Shown piece after piece: positions 1 through 7,857 of a stretch of 64,000 nucleotides of DNA. A program made the translations under genes and the position numbers. The notes under the pieces are model-generated. The model was not told the DNA's origin. It did no database searches and was given only the letters and a program-made list of their open reading frames with translations. Each line of letters begins with the position of its first letter. Position 1 is the stretch's first letter. This DNA comes from Brevundimonas sp. (GTDB taxonomy: Bacteria; Pseudomonadota; Alphaproteobacteria; Caulobacterales; Caulobacteraceae), in contig NZ_JAIXTC010000018.1 of assembly GCF_027484365.1 (NCBI RefSeq), positions 1 through 64,000 of the forward strand, in the 5' to 3' direction.

Positions 1-90
1 CGTCTTCTTCGTCTTCTTCGTCTTCTTCGTCTTCTTCGTCTTCTTCGTCTTCTTCGTCTTCTTCGTCTTCTTCGTCTTCTTCGTCTTCTT
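1..90. repeat. 9-bp tandem repeat, ten perfect units
   Basis: The unit cgtcttctt is repeated ten times without a mismatch from base 1 to 90, followed by a broken partial unit. It is in frame with the minus-strand gene, each unit encoding Asp-Glu-Glu. The array may continue to the left of the window. Confidence 0.95.
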
Positions 91-430
91 CTTCGTCCTC
101 ATTGTCGTCTTCGACGTCGAGGTCGTTCAGTTCGCAGAGGTCAACATTGAACACCTCTTCGGTGTCGCCGTCATCATACGTGGCTTGCAGGTCGTATTCG
201 CAGTCTTCCAGGTCGTCTTCGACCGAGATGTTTGCCGTTTCGCCCGGGCCGATCTCTTCGCCGTCCAGGATGTCTTCATCCCAGTTCTCGTTCGAGGATT
301 CACCGACCTTCAGCGAGACCATGGTCGCGTCGCTGTTGTTGGTCAGCGAGAACGCCACGTCCTGAGCGACAGCGCCGGTCGCGAACAGAATGGCGACGGC
401 CGAAGCCGCCATGAACAATTTGGTCTTCAT
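1..430 (-). CDS. Secreted acidic two-cysteine protein with (Asp-Glu-Glu)n tail, 3' end outside window
   Basis: Reads leftward from ATG at 428-430 and runs off the window, so the C-terminus is missing. Residues 1-22 form a signal peptide ending in GAVA before Gln-Asp. The mature part has a short conserved-looking body (NNSD, ENWDEDIL, GETANISV) with two cysteines, C77 and C99, probably a disulfide. From about residue 107 it becomes almost pure Asp/Glu, encoded by an in-frame 9-bp tandem repeat. The body resembles a family of roughly 100-residue alphaproteobacterial periplasmic proteins of unknown function that are often mis-named argininosuccinate lyase; that link is from memory of the family. 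The acidic tail could bind divalent cations. A 7-bp inverted repeat (GGCCGGC/GCCGGCC, 448-466) lies in the leader, 18 bases upstream of the start codon. Confidence 0.8.
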   Translation of the reverse strand, partial: MKTKLFMAASAVAILFATGAVAQDVAFSLTNNSDATMVSLKVGESSNENWDEDILDGEEIGPGETANISVEDDLEDCEYDLQATYDDGDTEEVFNVDLCELNDLDVEDDNEDEEEDEEDEEDEEDEEDEEDEEDEEDEEDEED

Positions 431-569
431 CTTTGCAGTCCCCCCAGGGCCGGCGGAATGCCGGCCGAAGTTAAAAGAGAGCGACCTAGGACGGAATCGT
501 CCGGAGCCGTCGCCCGGATATGTCGGCTTTGCAGCCATCCGAGGTAAGTGACGGGACCTGACATCGCCG

Positions 570-986
570 TCAAGCTTGCCGCGCCGCTACAGCCCGGGCG
601 ATCACGCGACGCGTTTCCGCCCAGCCCACAGCGGCCAGCGCAGCCTCGATGGACAGGAAGACGGCCTCGGCCGCATCGTCCCCCGCGACAGGTTCGCCGC
701 CCGTCCATTCGGCGGCATAGTCGATCAGCACATAATGGCGTCCGGCCTCGGGAAAGATGCCGTCGACGACGTCGATCAGGCCGAGAATTCGCGCGTGGAC
801 GCCCGTCTCCTCGCGCAGTTCCCGAAGCGCGGCATCGACCGCCCGCTCGCCGGGCTCGATCCGGCCGCCCGGCAGGCTCCATTCGCCCAGGCGGGGCGGG
901 GTGCCCCGACGAATCAGCAGGACCTCGTCGCCTCGCAGGCAGACGATCCCGACGGCGGGCACGGGGATCATGGAGGAATCGGTCAC
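570..986 (-). CDS. NUDIX hydrolase
   Basis: A 138-residue single-domain NUDIX protein, which hydrolyses a nucleoside diphosphate linked to another moiety. The Nudix box is complete at residues 41-63 (GRIEPGE, then REL, then REETGV), matching G-x5-E-x7-R-E-U-x-E-E-x-G-U, with metal-binding Glu59/Glu60. The sequence before it (IPVPAVGIVCLRGDEVLLIRRG) is the usual first strand, and the WSLPGG motif resembles ADP-ribose or MutT-like pyrophosphatases. The substrate cannot be read from sequence. It stands alone on the minus strand, with the next gene divergent at 1027. Confidence 0.88.
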   Translation of the reverse strand: MTDSSMIPVPAVGIVCLRGDEVLLIRRGTPPRLGEWSLPGGRIEPGERAVDAALRELREETGVHARILGLIDVVDGIFPEAGRHYVLIDYAAEWTGGEPVAGDDAAEAVFLSIEAALAAVGWAETRRVIARAVAARQA

Positions 987-1026
987 CGGGCAATCCTAGA
1001 CCCAGTTTTGCCGGATCCCCCGCTTT

Positions 1027-2472
1027 ATGACTGGCAAGGACGGCGAGGCTTTGAGACAAGACGCCATGGCCTCCCCCTGCCCCGCCGCCCTAGATGAGTT
1101 GAAAGCCGCGCTCGGCCCTTCCGGCTGGACCGAAGACCCGGCTGAAATCGCCCCCTGGATCACCGAGTGGCGCAACAAGTGGAAGGGGAACACGCCCCTG
1201 ATGCTGAAACCGGTGTCGACAGCCGAGGTCGCTCGCGTGGTGGACATCTGCGCCCGCCACGGCGTCGCCATCACGCCCCAGGGCGGCGGCACCGGGCTGG
1301 TGGGCGGTCAGGTGCCCTTCGGCGAGGTTCTCCTGACGACGCGCCGCCTGCGGGCGGTGCGCGACGTGACCCCGCTGGACGACGCCATGACGGTCGAGGC
1401 CGGCATCACCCTGCTCGAGGCCCAGCAGCTGGCGGCGAAAGCCGACCGCTTCTTTCCGCTGAGCCTCGCAGCCGAGGGTACGGCGACGATCGGAGGGGTC
1501 ATCTCGACCAACGCCGGCGGCACGGCCGTCCTTCGCTACGGCATGATGCGCGATCTGGTGCTGGGCATCGAGGCGGTGATGCCCGACGGCCAAGTCTTCA
1601 ACGGCCTGAAGCGGCTCCGCAAGGACAATACCGGCTACGACCTGAAACAGCTGCTGATCGGCGCCGAGGGCACGCTCGGCATCGTCACGGCCGCCACCCT
1701 CAAGCTGTTCCCGGTGATGCGCAGCCGCGCCACCGCCGTCGTGGGTCTGGCCAGCGCTCATTCCGCCATCCAGCTCCTCGCCCGCGCTAAGGCCGAGACC
1801 GGCGGCGGGGTCGAGGCCTTCGAGCTGATGAAACGAATCGGCGTCGAGTTCGCCCTGAAACATATTCCCGGCGTCCGGGAGCCGCTGGACAGCGTCCAGC
1901 CCTGGTATGTCCTTATCGAATTGACCTCGGGCGAGCCCGGGGCGGCCGAGGCCGGGATGGAGCGGATTCTGACCGCGGCCTTCGAGGAAGACCTCATCAC
2001 CGACGCCGCCATCGCCCAGAACGAGACCCAGGTCCGCGACTTCTGGAAACTGCGCGAGGAGCAGTCGGCCTCACAGCGGCCCGAAGGCGGCGGTTGGAAG
2101 CACGACGTCTCTGTCCCCGTCAGCCGGATCGCCGACTTCCTGGAGGAAGCCACGGCGGCCGTTGAGGCCTTCGAGCCGGGCGCCCGCGTCTCCGCCTTCG
2201 GCCACGTCGGCGACGGCAACATGCACTATGACATCCTGTGCCCGCCCGGCGGCGATCTGGCCGCCTTCCTCGATCGTTGGGAGGCCGGCTCGCGGGTCGT
2301 CCATGACGTCGTCGCCCGCTATGAGGGTTCGATCTCGGCCGAGCATGGCCTCGGCCGCCTCAAGACGGACGAGGCCCGCCGCTACAAGACGCCGCTGGAG
2401 ATTTCGACCATGCAGGCGATCCGGAAAGCCATCGATCCCCAGAGGATCATGAACCCGGCGGTGTTGTTCTAG
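1027..2472 (+). CDS. FAD-linked D-2-hydroxyacid dehydrogenase (GlcD/D-2-hydroxyglutarate dehydrogenase type)
   Basis: A flavoprotein of the vanillyl-alcohol oxidase/PCMH superfamily. The N-terminal FAD-binding domain (about residues 45-225) contains the PQGGGTGLVGG pyrophosphate loop and GTIGG-like ATIGGVIST. The C-terminal FAD-oxidase domain carries GHVGDGNMHYD near residue 395 and EHGLG near 440, whose His residues bind the metal and substrate in D-lactate and D-2-hydroxyglutarate dehydrogenases. It should oxidise a D-2-hydroxyacid to the 2-oxoacid and pass electrons to an acceptor. The exact substrate is open. The start may be ATG 1066 (MASPCPAALDELK) instead of 1027; neither has a strong ribosome site. 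It is followed 44 bases later by yaaA. Confidence 0.88.
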   Translation: MTGKDGEALRQDAMASPCPAALDELKAALGPSGWTEDPAEIAPWITEWRNKWKGNTPLMLKPVSTAEVARVVDICARHGVAITPQGGGTGLVGGQVPFGEVLLTTRRLRAVRDVTPLDDAMTVEAGITLLEAQQLAAKADRFFPLSLAAEGTATIGGVISTNAGGTAVLRYGMMRDLVLGIEAVMPDGQVFNGLKRLRKDNTGYDLKQLLIGAEGTLGIVTAATLKLFPVMRSRATAVVGLASAHSAIQLLARAKAETGGGVEAFELMKRIGVEFALKHIPGVREPLDSVQPWYVLIELTSGEPGAAEAGMERILTAAFEEDLITDAAIAQNETQVRDFWKLREEQSASQRPEGGGWKHDVSVPVSRIADFLEEATAAVEAFEPGARVSAFGHVGDGNMHYDILCPPGGDLAAFLDRWEAGSRVVHDVVARYEGSISAEHGLGRLKTDEARRYKTPLEISTMQAIRKAIDPQRIMNPAVLF

Positions 2473-2516
2473 TCCGCGCCCTTCAAACCGTCGTCGAACC
2501 CGCCTAAACGCGCGGC

Positions 2517-3290
2517 ATGTTGATCGTACTCTCGCCCGCAAAGCGGCTGGACTTCACCGAGCCGTCGCCGGAGATCCCGGCATCGCATCGACGCTTCGTC
2601 GACGACACCGCGTCCCTGTCGAAGACGGCCCGCAACCAGACCCAGGCCGACCTGCGCCGGCTGATGGGTATTTCGGCCGACCTCGCCAAACTGAACCAGG
2701 CGCGCTTCAAGGCCTTCGAGCCCGAGTCACTGGACGCGGGCATCCAGGCCGCCTTCGCCTTCGACGGCGACGTCTATCAGGGCCTGGAGGCGCGGACACT
2801 GGACGCGAAGGGCCTCGCCTTCGCCCAGGATCACCTGCGGATCCTGTCGGGTCTCTACGGTCTGCTGCGGCCCCTGGACCGGATCCAGCCCTACCGGCTG
2901 GAGATGGGCACCCGATTGAAGACCCGGCGCGGATCCAGTCTCTACGACTTCTGGGGCGACCGGATCTCGAAACAGCTGAATGCCGACGCGGAGGGGCACA
3001 CCGACCCCGTGCTCGTGAACCTCGCCAGCCAGGAGTATTTCGGCGCCGTCGACGCCCGGGCGCTGAAGCTGCCGGTCGTCACGCCGCATTTCCGCGAGGA
3101 GAAGGACGGCGAGAGCCGGATCATCTCCTTCTTCGCCAAGAAGGCGCGCGGCACGATGGCCCGGTTCGCCATCGACGAACGGATTGAAACCGCCGGCGAC
3201 CTGAAGGCGTTCGATCGCGACGGCTACCGCTTCCAGAAATCAGCCTCGACCGAGACCGACTGGATATTCACCAGGCAAGGAAATTCCTGA
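2517..3290 (+). CDS. yaaA: Peroxide stress protein YaaA (UPF0246)
   Basis: A 257-residue protein beginning MLIVLSPAKRLDF, the signature opening of the YaaA/UPF0246 family, with the conserved NLASQEYF and PHFREEKDG segments further on. Its length matches the family (about 250-260). In E. coli YaaA binds DNA and limits intracellular free iron during hydrogen peroxide stress, protecting against Fenton damage. The cytosolic location follows from the lack of a signal peptide. It is codirectional with the upstream FAD dehydrogenase. Confidence 0.92.
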   Translation: MLIVLSPAKRLDFTEPSPEIPASHRRFVDDTASLSKTARNQTQADLRRLMGISADLAKLNQARFKAFEPESLDAGIQAAFAFDGDVYQGLEARTLDAKGLAFAQDHLRILSGLYGLLRPLDRIQPYRLEMGTRLKTRRGSSLYDFWGDRISKQLNADAEGHTDPVLVNLASQEYFGAVDARALKLPVVTPHFREEKDGESRIISFFAKKARGTMARFAIDERIETAGDLKAFDRDGYRFQKSASTETDWIFTRQGNS

Positions 3291-3386
3291 GACCGGGTCG
3301 CCTTCGCAGTCGCGAAAGGCTAGGGTTCCGGCAAACCAGAGACCCCGGACGCGCCTGATCGGCGCGGACAGGGGCAAGAAGCGAGA

Positions 3387-4247
3387 GTGAACGACCCCAT
3401 GTTTCAGTGGCCCGGCAAGAAGGACGGCTCGGAGACCGAGCGCCCCGTCTATCGCGATCCCAACGATCTCAAGGGCCAGGTGGCCGTCATTTCAGGCTCG
3501 ACGTCCGGGATCGGCCTCGCCCTGGCCCGGGCGGTCGCCTCGCGCGGCGGCGACGTCGTTCTGAACGGTCTGGGCGATCCGTCCGAGATCGAGCGCACCC
3601 GCTCGGAGATGGAGGCCAGCTGCGGCGTCCGCGTCCGCTATCACGCCGCCAACATGCTGAAGGGCGACGAGGTCGCCGACATGGTCGCCTTCGCGAGGCA
3701 CCAGCTCGGCCGGGTCGACATCCTGGTCAACAACGCCGGCATCCAGCATGTCGAGGCGGTCGAGAAATTCCCCTCCGACAAGTGGGAACAGATCATCGCC
3801 ATCAACCTGTCGTCGACCTTCTACGCCACCCGCGCCGCCATCCCGATCATGAAGGCCCAGGGCCGCGGCCGGATCGTCAACATCGCCTCGGCCCACGGTC
3901 TGGTCGCCAGCCCGTTCAAGTCGGCCTATGTCGCCGCCAAGCACGGCGTCCTCGGTTTCACCAAGACCGTGGCTCTGGAAGTCGCCCAGGACAACATCAC
4001 CTGCAACGCCATCTGCCCCGGCTTCGTCGAGACGCCGATCGTCGAGAAGCAGATCGCCGATCAGGCCCGCACGCGCGGCATCTCGAAGGATCAGGTACTG
4101 AAGGACGTGATCCTGGCGGCCCAGCCGACCAAACGGTTCGTCACGACCGACGAACTGGCCGGTCTCTTCCTCTATCTGGTGTCGGACCTCGGGGCCTCGG
4201 CCAACGGGGCCAGCTTCTCGATCGACGGCGGCTGGACCGCCCAATAG
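3387..4247 (+). CDS. bdhA: 3-hydroxybutyrate dehydrogenase, short-chain dehydrogenase
   Basis: A classical SDR of 286 residues with the nucleotide-binding motif GSTSGIG at 37-43, an NNAG motif, catalytic Ser168 (IASAHG) and Tyr181-x3-Lys185 (YVAAK). The SAHGLVASPFKSAYVAAKHG block and the C-terminal SIDGGWTAQ ending match bacterial D-3-hydroxybutyrate dehydrogenases, which oxidise 3-hydroxybutyrate to acetoacetate with NAD+. The family is usually near 260 residues, so this one has an N-terminal extension of about 25. The start drawn is GTG 3387; ATG 3399 (MFQWPGKK) is an equal alternative. The patatin gene that follows 18 bases later is a frequent partner of bdhA, suggesting a role in polyhydroxybutyrate turnover. 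Confidence 0.88.
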   Translation: MNDPMFQWPGKKDGSETERPVYRDPNDLKGQVAVISGSTSGIGLALARAVASRGGDVVLNGLGDPSEIERTRSEMEASCGVRVRYHAANMLKGDEVADMVAFARHQLGRVDILVNNAGIQHVEAVEKFPSDKWEQIIAINLSSTFYATRAAIPIMKAQGRGRIVNIASAHGLVASPFKSAYVAAKHGVLGFTKTVALEVAQDNITCNAICPGFVETPIVEKQIADQARTRGISKDQVLKDVILAAQPTKRFVTTDELAGLFLYLVSDLGASANGASFSIDGGWTAQ

Positions 4248-4265
4248 GACGAATGCCGGGGGACG

Positions 4266-5345
4266 ATGGCGCTTTTCAAACGCAGGTCGACCCCGGTGCC
4301 CGCCGCGCCTGAACCGCCCGCGAGCGGTCGTCGCCCCATCTGTCTGGCGCTCCAGGGCGGGGGGGCGCACGGCGCCTTCCAGTGGGGCGTGCTCGACCGG
4401 CTCCTTGAGGCCGATGTCGTCGATATCCGGGCGGTCACGGCCTCTTCAGCCGGAGCCATGAACGGCGCGGCCCTCGTGTCCGGCCTGGCCACGGGCGGCC
4501 CCGACGGTGCCCGCCAGTCGCTCGACAAGCTGTGGCGAGAGACCAACCAGTCGGGCGGCAAGAACGTCTTCGGCGACACCTCCATCTGGTCCAACGCCCT
4601 GCAGCCGAACTGGCTGAAGGATTCGCCCCTGTGGCGCGCGTCAGAGACCCTGGCGATGTCGATGTCGCCCTATGAATTCAATCCGTTCAATCACAATCCG
4701 CTCAAGCGGGTCCTCCAGGCGACGATCGATTTCGAGGCCGTCCGCACGTCGGACGTGAAGTTCTTCGTGGCCGCCACGGCGGTCCGCCATGCGAAGTCCC
4801 GCGTCTTCACCTCCCCCGAGATCACAGATCAGGTCCTGCTCGCCTCCGCCTGTCTGCCGCATCTGTTCCAGGCGGTGGAGATCGACGGCGAGCCCTACTG
4901 GGACGGCGGCTACCTCGCCAATCCGCCCCTGTGGCCGTTGTTCTACCAGGACACGCCGGACGATGTCCTCCTGATCACGCTCAACGCCTTCGAGCGCGCG
5001 GACACGCCCAAGGCGGCCGGCGACATCATGGACCGGCTCAACGAGGTCGTCTTCAACGCCCCCCTCGTCGCCGAACTCCGCGCGGTCGCCTTCGTCCAGG
5101 AACTGATCGAGGACGGCCGCCTCACGCCCTCCGCGCGCGCCCAGTATCGCCACATCCTGATGCACGCCATCGAGGCCGATGGCTGGCTGGGCGACCTGTC
5201 TCTGGGCTCCAAATTCAACACCGAATGGACCTTCCTCAACGACCTGAAGGCCCGGGGGCGTGCGGCGGCGGATGAGTGGCTGTCCAGCTGCGCCGGCGAG
5301 GTCGGGGTCCGGTCGAGTGTCGATCTGCAGGCGCGGTTCGGATGA
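4266..5345 (+). CDS. Patatin-like phospholipase
   Basis: A 359-residue serine lipase of the patatin/RssA type. The oxyanion-hole motif GGGAHG is at residues 31-36. The nucleophile is Ser61, in TASSAG, where the first Gly of GxSxG is Ala. The catalytic Asp of the Ser-Asp dyad is in WDGGYLANPP near residue 213. It has no signal peptide, so it probably acts in the cytosol or at the membrane face. It follows bdhA by 18 bases and is probably in one operon with it; patatin-like proteins of this group are often associated with polyhydroxyalkanoate granules, which is an inference here. Confidence 0.88.
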   Translation: MALFKRRSTPVPAAPEPPASGRRPICLALQGGGAHGAFQWGVLDRLLEADVVDIRAVTASSAGAMNGAALVSGLATGGPDGARQSLDKLWRETNQSGGKNVFGDTSIWSNALQPNWLKDSPLWRASETLAMSMSPYEFNPFNHNPLKRVLQATIDFEAVRTSDVKFFVAATAVRHAKSRVFTSPEITDQVLLASACLPHLFQAVEIDGEPYWDGGYLANPPLWPLFYQDTPDDVLLITLNAFERADTPKAAGDIMDRLNEVVFNAPLVAELRAVAFVQELIEDGRLTPSARAQYRHILMHAIEADGWLGDLSLGSKFNTEWTFLNDLKARGRAAADEWLSSCAGEVGVRSSVDLQARFG

Positions 5346-5355
5346 GGTAGACCGA

Positions 5356-5685
5356 CTATTCGAGTGGATTTCCCGTCTGCATCGGCCGGCCCTGATTGTC
5401 ATACATTGGCGGGACCGCCGCGATCAAAAGTCCGATCACGGTCGGAGCCGGTGCGATGCTTGCAACCAGAACCAAGGCTGTGGCGAGCCAACGACGCGCT
5501 TGAACCATCCGATAGGCGAAGAAGACACCCGAAAGAGAGCCAAGACCGAGCGCCAGCAATAGGAAGCCGAACCAAAAGCTCTCTCGATAGGGACTGAGCA
5601 CGAAGCTCCACCAAAGGCAGAACGCCGCCGAGGCAAGTGCCAGCGCGCCGCCAGTCACAAAGGCTGCTCTACCGAACCAGCCCAT
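5356..5685 (-). CDS. Small membrane protein, three predicted helices
   Basis: A 109-residue protein starting MGWFGRAAF. Three hydrophobic stretches are visible: residues about 8-28, 36-58 and 66-90, followed by a short polar tail (MYDNQGRPMQTGNPLE). The ATG overlaps the TGA of the upstream threonylcarbamoyl-AMP synthase gene by one base (TGATG), which implies translational coupling. I do not recognise the family. It converges on the patatin gene, whose stop is 10 bases away. Confidence 0.7.
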   Translation of the reverse strand: MGWFGRAAFVTGGALALASAAFCLWWSFVLSPYRESFWFGFLLLALGLGSLSGVFFAYRMVQARRWLATALVLVASIAPAPTVIGLLIAAVPPMYDNQGRPMQTGNPLE

Positions 5686-6662
5686 CACCCCACGAACCCC
5701 GCCGCCCGCCTGAGCCTGTCGTTGATCGCCTCGCCCAGACCCTTCAATGGCACGAGGGCGACCGCGATACCGACGGGATGCTCGCGATCCGCCTCTCTCA
5801 GCAGTCGGAATAGATTGGCGGCGGCTTCCCGCAGATCGCCGGAGACGCTGAGGCTCCATCGCTCCGCCCCCGCGCCGGGGCCGAACCCCAGATAGATTTC
5901 GCCCTCCCTCCCGCCGTCCGCCTCCAGCCGCACCGGCGACACAGGCGCATAGTGCCTCGTCAGCCGCCCCGGCGACCGATGCCCCTCGCCGGACGCGTCC
6001 AGCGGCCCGACCAGGGCCTCGATCTCCTCCCGCGTCACCGACCCCGGCCGCAGCAGGGAGACCCGACCGTCGAGCACGGACACGACGGTGCTCTCGACCC
6101 CGACCGCGCACGGCCCGCCGTCCAGGGCCGCGCTCGCGAAGCCGCCGGTCTCTTCCATGGCGTCGGCGAAGGTCGTGGGGCTGGGCCGCCCCGAGCGATT
6201 GGCCGAGGGTGCCACCACGGGACCGCCGAACGCGTCCAGCACCGCTCGCGCCTTGGCGTGTCCGGGCACCCGCACGGCGATACTGTCCAGGCCCGCGCGC
6301 GCCAGATCGCTGACCGCGCCGGTGTCCCGACAGGGCGCCACGATGGTCAGTGGCCCGGGCCAGAAGGCCGCCGCCAGACGCCGCGCCGCATCGTCGAAGA
6401 CGGCGATCCGCTCGGCCGCGACGGCATCCGCGACGTGGGAGATCAGGGGATTGAAGCGCGGCCGTCCCTTGGCCTCGAAGATCTTCGCGACCGCCCCGGC
6501 GTTCCCGGCGTCCGCCGCCAGACCATAGACGGTCTCGGTCGGCAGGATCAGCAGCTCACCGGCCCGCAGCGCCGCGACGGCGTCCTCGACGCCGGTCAGC
6601 CGACCGTTCGCGTCGCCAGGGACACGTCCACCCTCACCTGCCGTCCGATCAGTCCGTTCCAC
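5685..6662 (-). CDS. L-threonylcarbamoyladenylate synthase (Sua5/TsaC type)
   Basis: Makes threonylcarbamoyl-AMP from threonine, bicarbonate and ATP, the first step of t6A37 modification in tRNAs that read ANN codons. The YrdC domain has PTETVYGLAADA at about 41-52 and the KGRPRFNPL signature at 65-73. SIAVRVPGH and VVAPSANRSG follow. At 325 residues it has the extra C-terminal Sua5 domain (linker LTRHYAPVSPVRL), so it is the long Sua5 form rather than short TsaC. The drawn start overlaps the end of the yceI-like gene by 67 bases; the conserved domain begins near residue 22, so a later non-ATG start is possible. Confidence 0.92.
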   Translation of the reverse strand: MERTDRTAGEGGRVPGDANGRLTGVEDAVAALRAGELLILPTETVYGLAADAGNAGAVAKIFEAKGRPRFNPLISHVADAVAAERIAVFDDAARRLAAAFWPGPLTIVAPCRDTGAVSDLARAGLDSIAVRVPGHAKARAVLDAFGGPVVAPSANRSGRPSPTTFADAMEETGGFASAALDGGPCAVGVESTVVSVLDGRVSLLRPGSVTREEIEALVGPLDASGEGHRSPGRLTRHYAPVSPVRLEADGGREGEIYLGFGPGAGAERWSLSVSGDLREAAANLFRLLREADREHPVGIAVALVPLKGLGEAINDRLRRAAGFVG

Positions 6663-7162
6663 GGTCCACGCGTTCCAATGCCGAAGGCCGCCCGATCCAG
6701 CGAGAAGCCGCCGGTCATCTGCGCCGTACGCCCGGCGCTGCGCAAGGTGGCGGGGAAGATCACGGGCCGGGTGACGCCCTTCATCGTGATGTCGGCATGG
6801 GCGGTGAACCGGTCGCCGCCTGCCGGTTCCAGCCGGGTCAGACGGAAGGCGATGCGGGGATAGCGGCTGGTGTCGAGAAACCCTGAGCCGGCCGCCGTGG
6901 AGGTCAGGCCGGCGTCGTCCATTCGCAGCGACGCCGCCTCGACGTCGATGGCCACATGGGCCGTCTCGGGTGCGTCTGGATCGAAACGGATATCGCCCGT
7001 CCAGCGCAGGAACCGACCGGTTCGCGCGCCGACCGGGGTTCCGACCCGCATGGTGATCAGGGACTCCGCCGGCACGACGGCCCAGTGTTCAACCTCCGCC
7101 CGGCTCGCGCCGGTCGCCAGACAGACGACGCCGATCAGCAGTCCGAGCAGGACCAGACGCAT
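6596..7162 (-). CDS. YceI-family periplasmic lipid-binding protein
   Basis: A 188-residue protein with a signal peptide (MRLVLLGLLIGVVCLATGASRA) and a YceI lipocalin-like domain: GDIRFDPDAPETAHVAIDVEAASL, SGFLDTSRYPRIAFR and ADITMKGVTRPVIFPATL are the family's hallmark strands. YceI proteins bind isoprenoid or fatty-acid-like ligands in the periplasm. The gene starts 2 bases after the stop of the cytochrome b561 gene, a pairing seen widely in proteobacteria, where the two are thought to work together on a quinone or isoprenoid. Confidence 0.92.
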   Translation of the reverse strand: MRLVLLGLLIGVVCLATGASRAEVEHWAVVPAESLITMRVGTPVGARTGRFLRWTGDIRFDPDAPETAHVAIDVEAASLRMDDAGLTSTAAGSGFLDTSRYPRIAFRLTRLEPAGGDRFTAHADITMKGVTRPVIFPATLRSAGRTAQMTGGFSLDRAAFGIGTRGPWNGLIGRQVRVDVSLATRTVG

Positions 7163-7163
7163 C

Positions 7164-7715
7164 TCAGGGGCGCCGGGGAATCATCGGGATCATGCGGTGC
7201 AGGACATTGTCTCGATCGACGAACTGATGCTTCAGCGCCGCCAGCACGTGCAGGGCCAGCAGGACGTAGAGCAGTTTCACCCCTGCCTCATGAAGACCCA
7301 TCAGGGTTTTCGCCAGATCGCGGCTCTGTTCGATGGGGAGGAGCGGCCAGTTGAACAGGCCGAACCAGTCGATGTCCCGTCCGCCCGCGCTCGAGGCCGC
7401 CCAGCCGAACACCGGAATCCCGATCAGCAGAACATAGAACAGCACGTGGGTCGCCCTGGCCGCGACCTTCTGCCAGTCCGGCGTCCCGGCGGGCATCGGC
7501 AGAGCGGGGTTCGCGATCCGCCAGCCGATTCGCGCCAGGGTCAGGACCAGGACGCCAAGGCCCAGCGCCTTGTGAATCTGAACGAACTCCCGCGAGATCG
7601 GCCCGTCGGTCGCCTCATGCGCCGTGATCAGCAGCACCTGGGCCAGGACAAGCATCGCCAGGCCCCAGTGGAAGGCCAGCGACACGATCGAATATCGGTT
7701 TCTAGGCTCGGCCAT
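7164..7715 (-). CDS. Cytochrome b561
   Basis: A 183-residue four-helix membrane cytochrome. It starts at MAEPRNRYSIVSLAFHWGLA. His16 on helix 1, His48 (FVQIHKALG) on helix 2, and His residues in RATHVLFYV and LLALHVLAALKHQF on helices 3 and 4 fit the family's two b haems. An open frame continues upstream to 7859, but that stretch has no b561 homology and the internal ATG at 7713-7715 aligns with the family start. It probably passes electrons between quinone and a periplasmic acceptor. It is the first gene of the b561-yceI-Sua5-membrane protein run on the minus strand. Confidence 0.9.
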   Translation of the reverse strand: MAEPRNRYSIVSLAFHWGLAMLVLAQVLLITAHEATDGPISREFVQIHKALGLGVLVLTLARIGWRIANPALPMPAGTPDWQKVAARATHVLFYVLLIGIPVFGWAASSAGGRDIDWFGLFNWPLLPIEQSRDLAKTLMGLHEAGVKLLYVLLALHVLAALKHQFVDRDNVLHRMIPMIPRRP

Positions 7716-7857
7716 GAAGATTCCCACATCGCGGACTCGCGACAGAATGGCGCCGCGAACGATGCAGGCCAAGCCATCCCTTGCCTGACGCGGCGGCATG
7801 GTCGCAAGAAGGAGCCACGCGCCTGTGATGCGCGAGACGATCGAAGAGGCCTCCGCC

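Noticed and set aside
1..90. CRISPR-like array at the left edge
   Set aside because: Units are 9 bp with no spacers and lie in frame in a gene; it is a coding tandem repeat.
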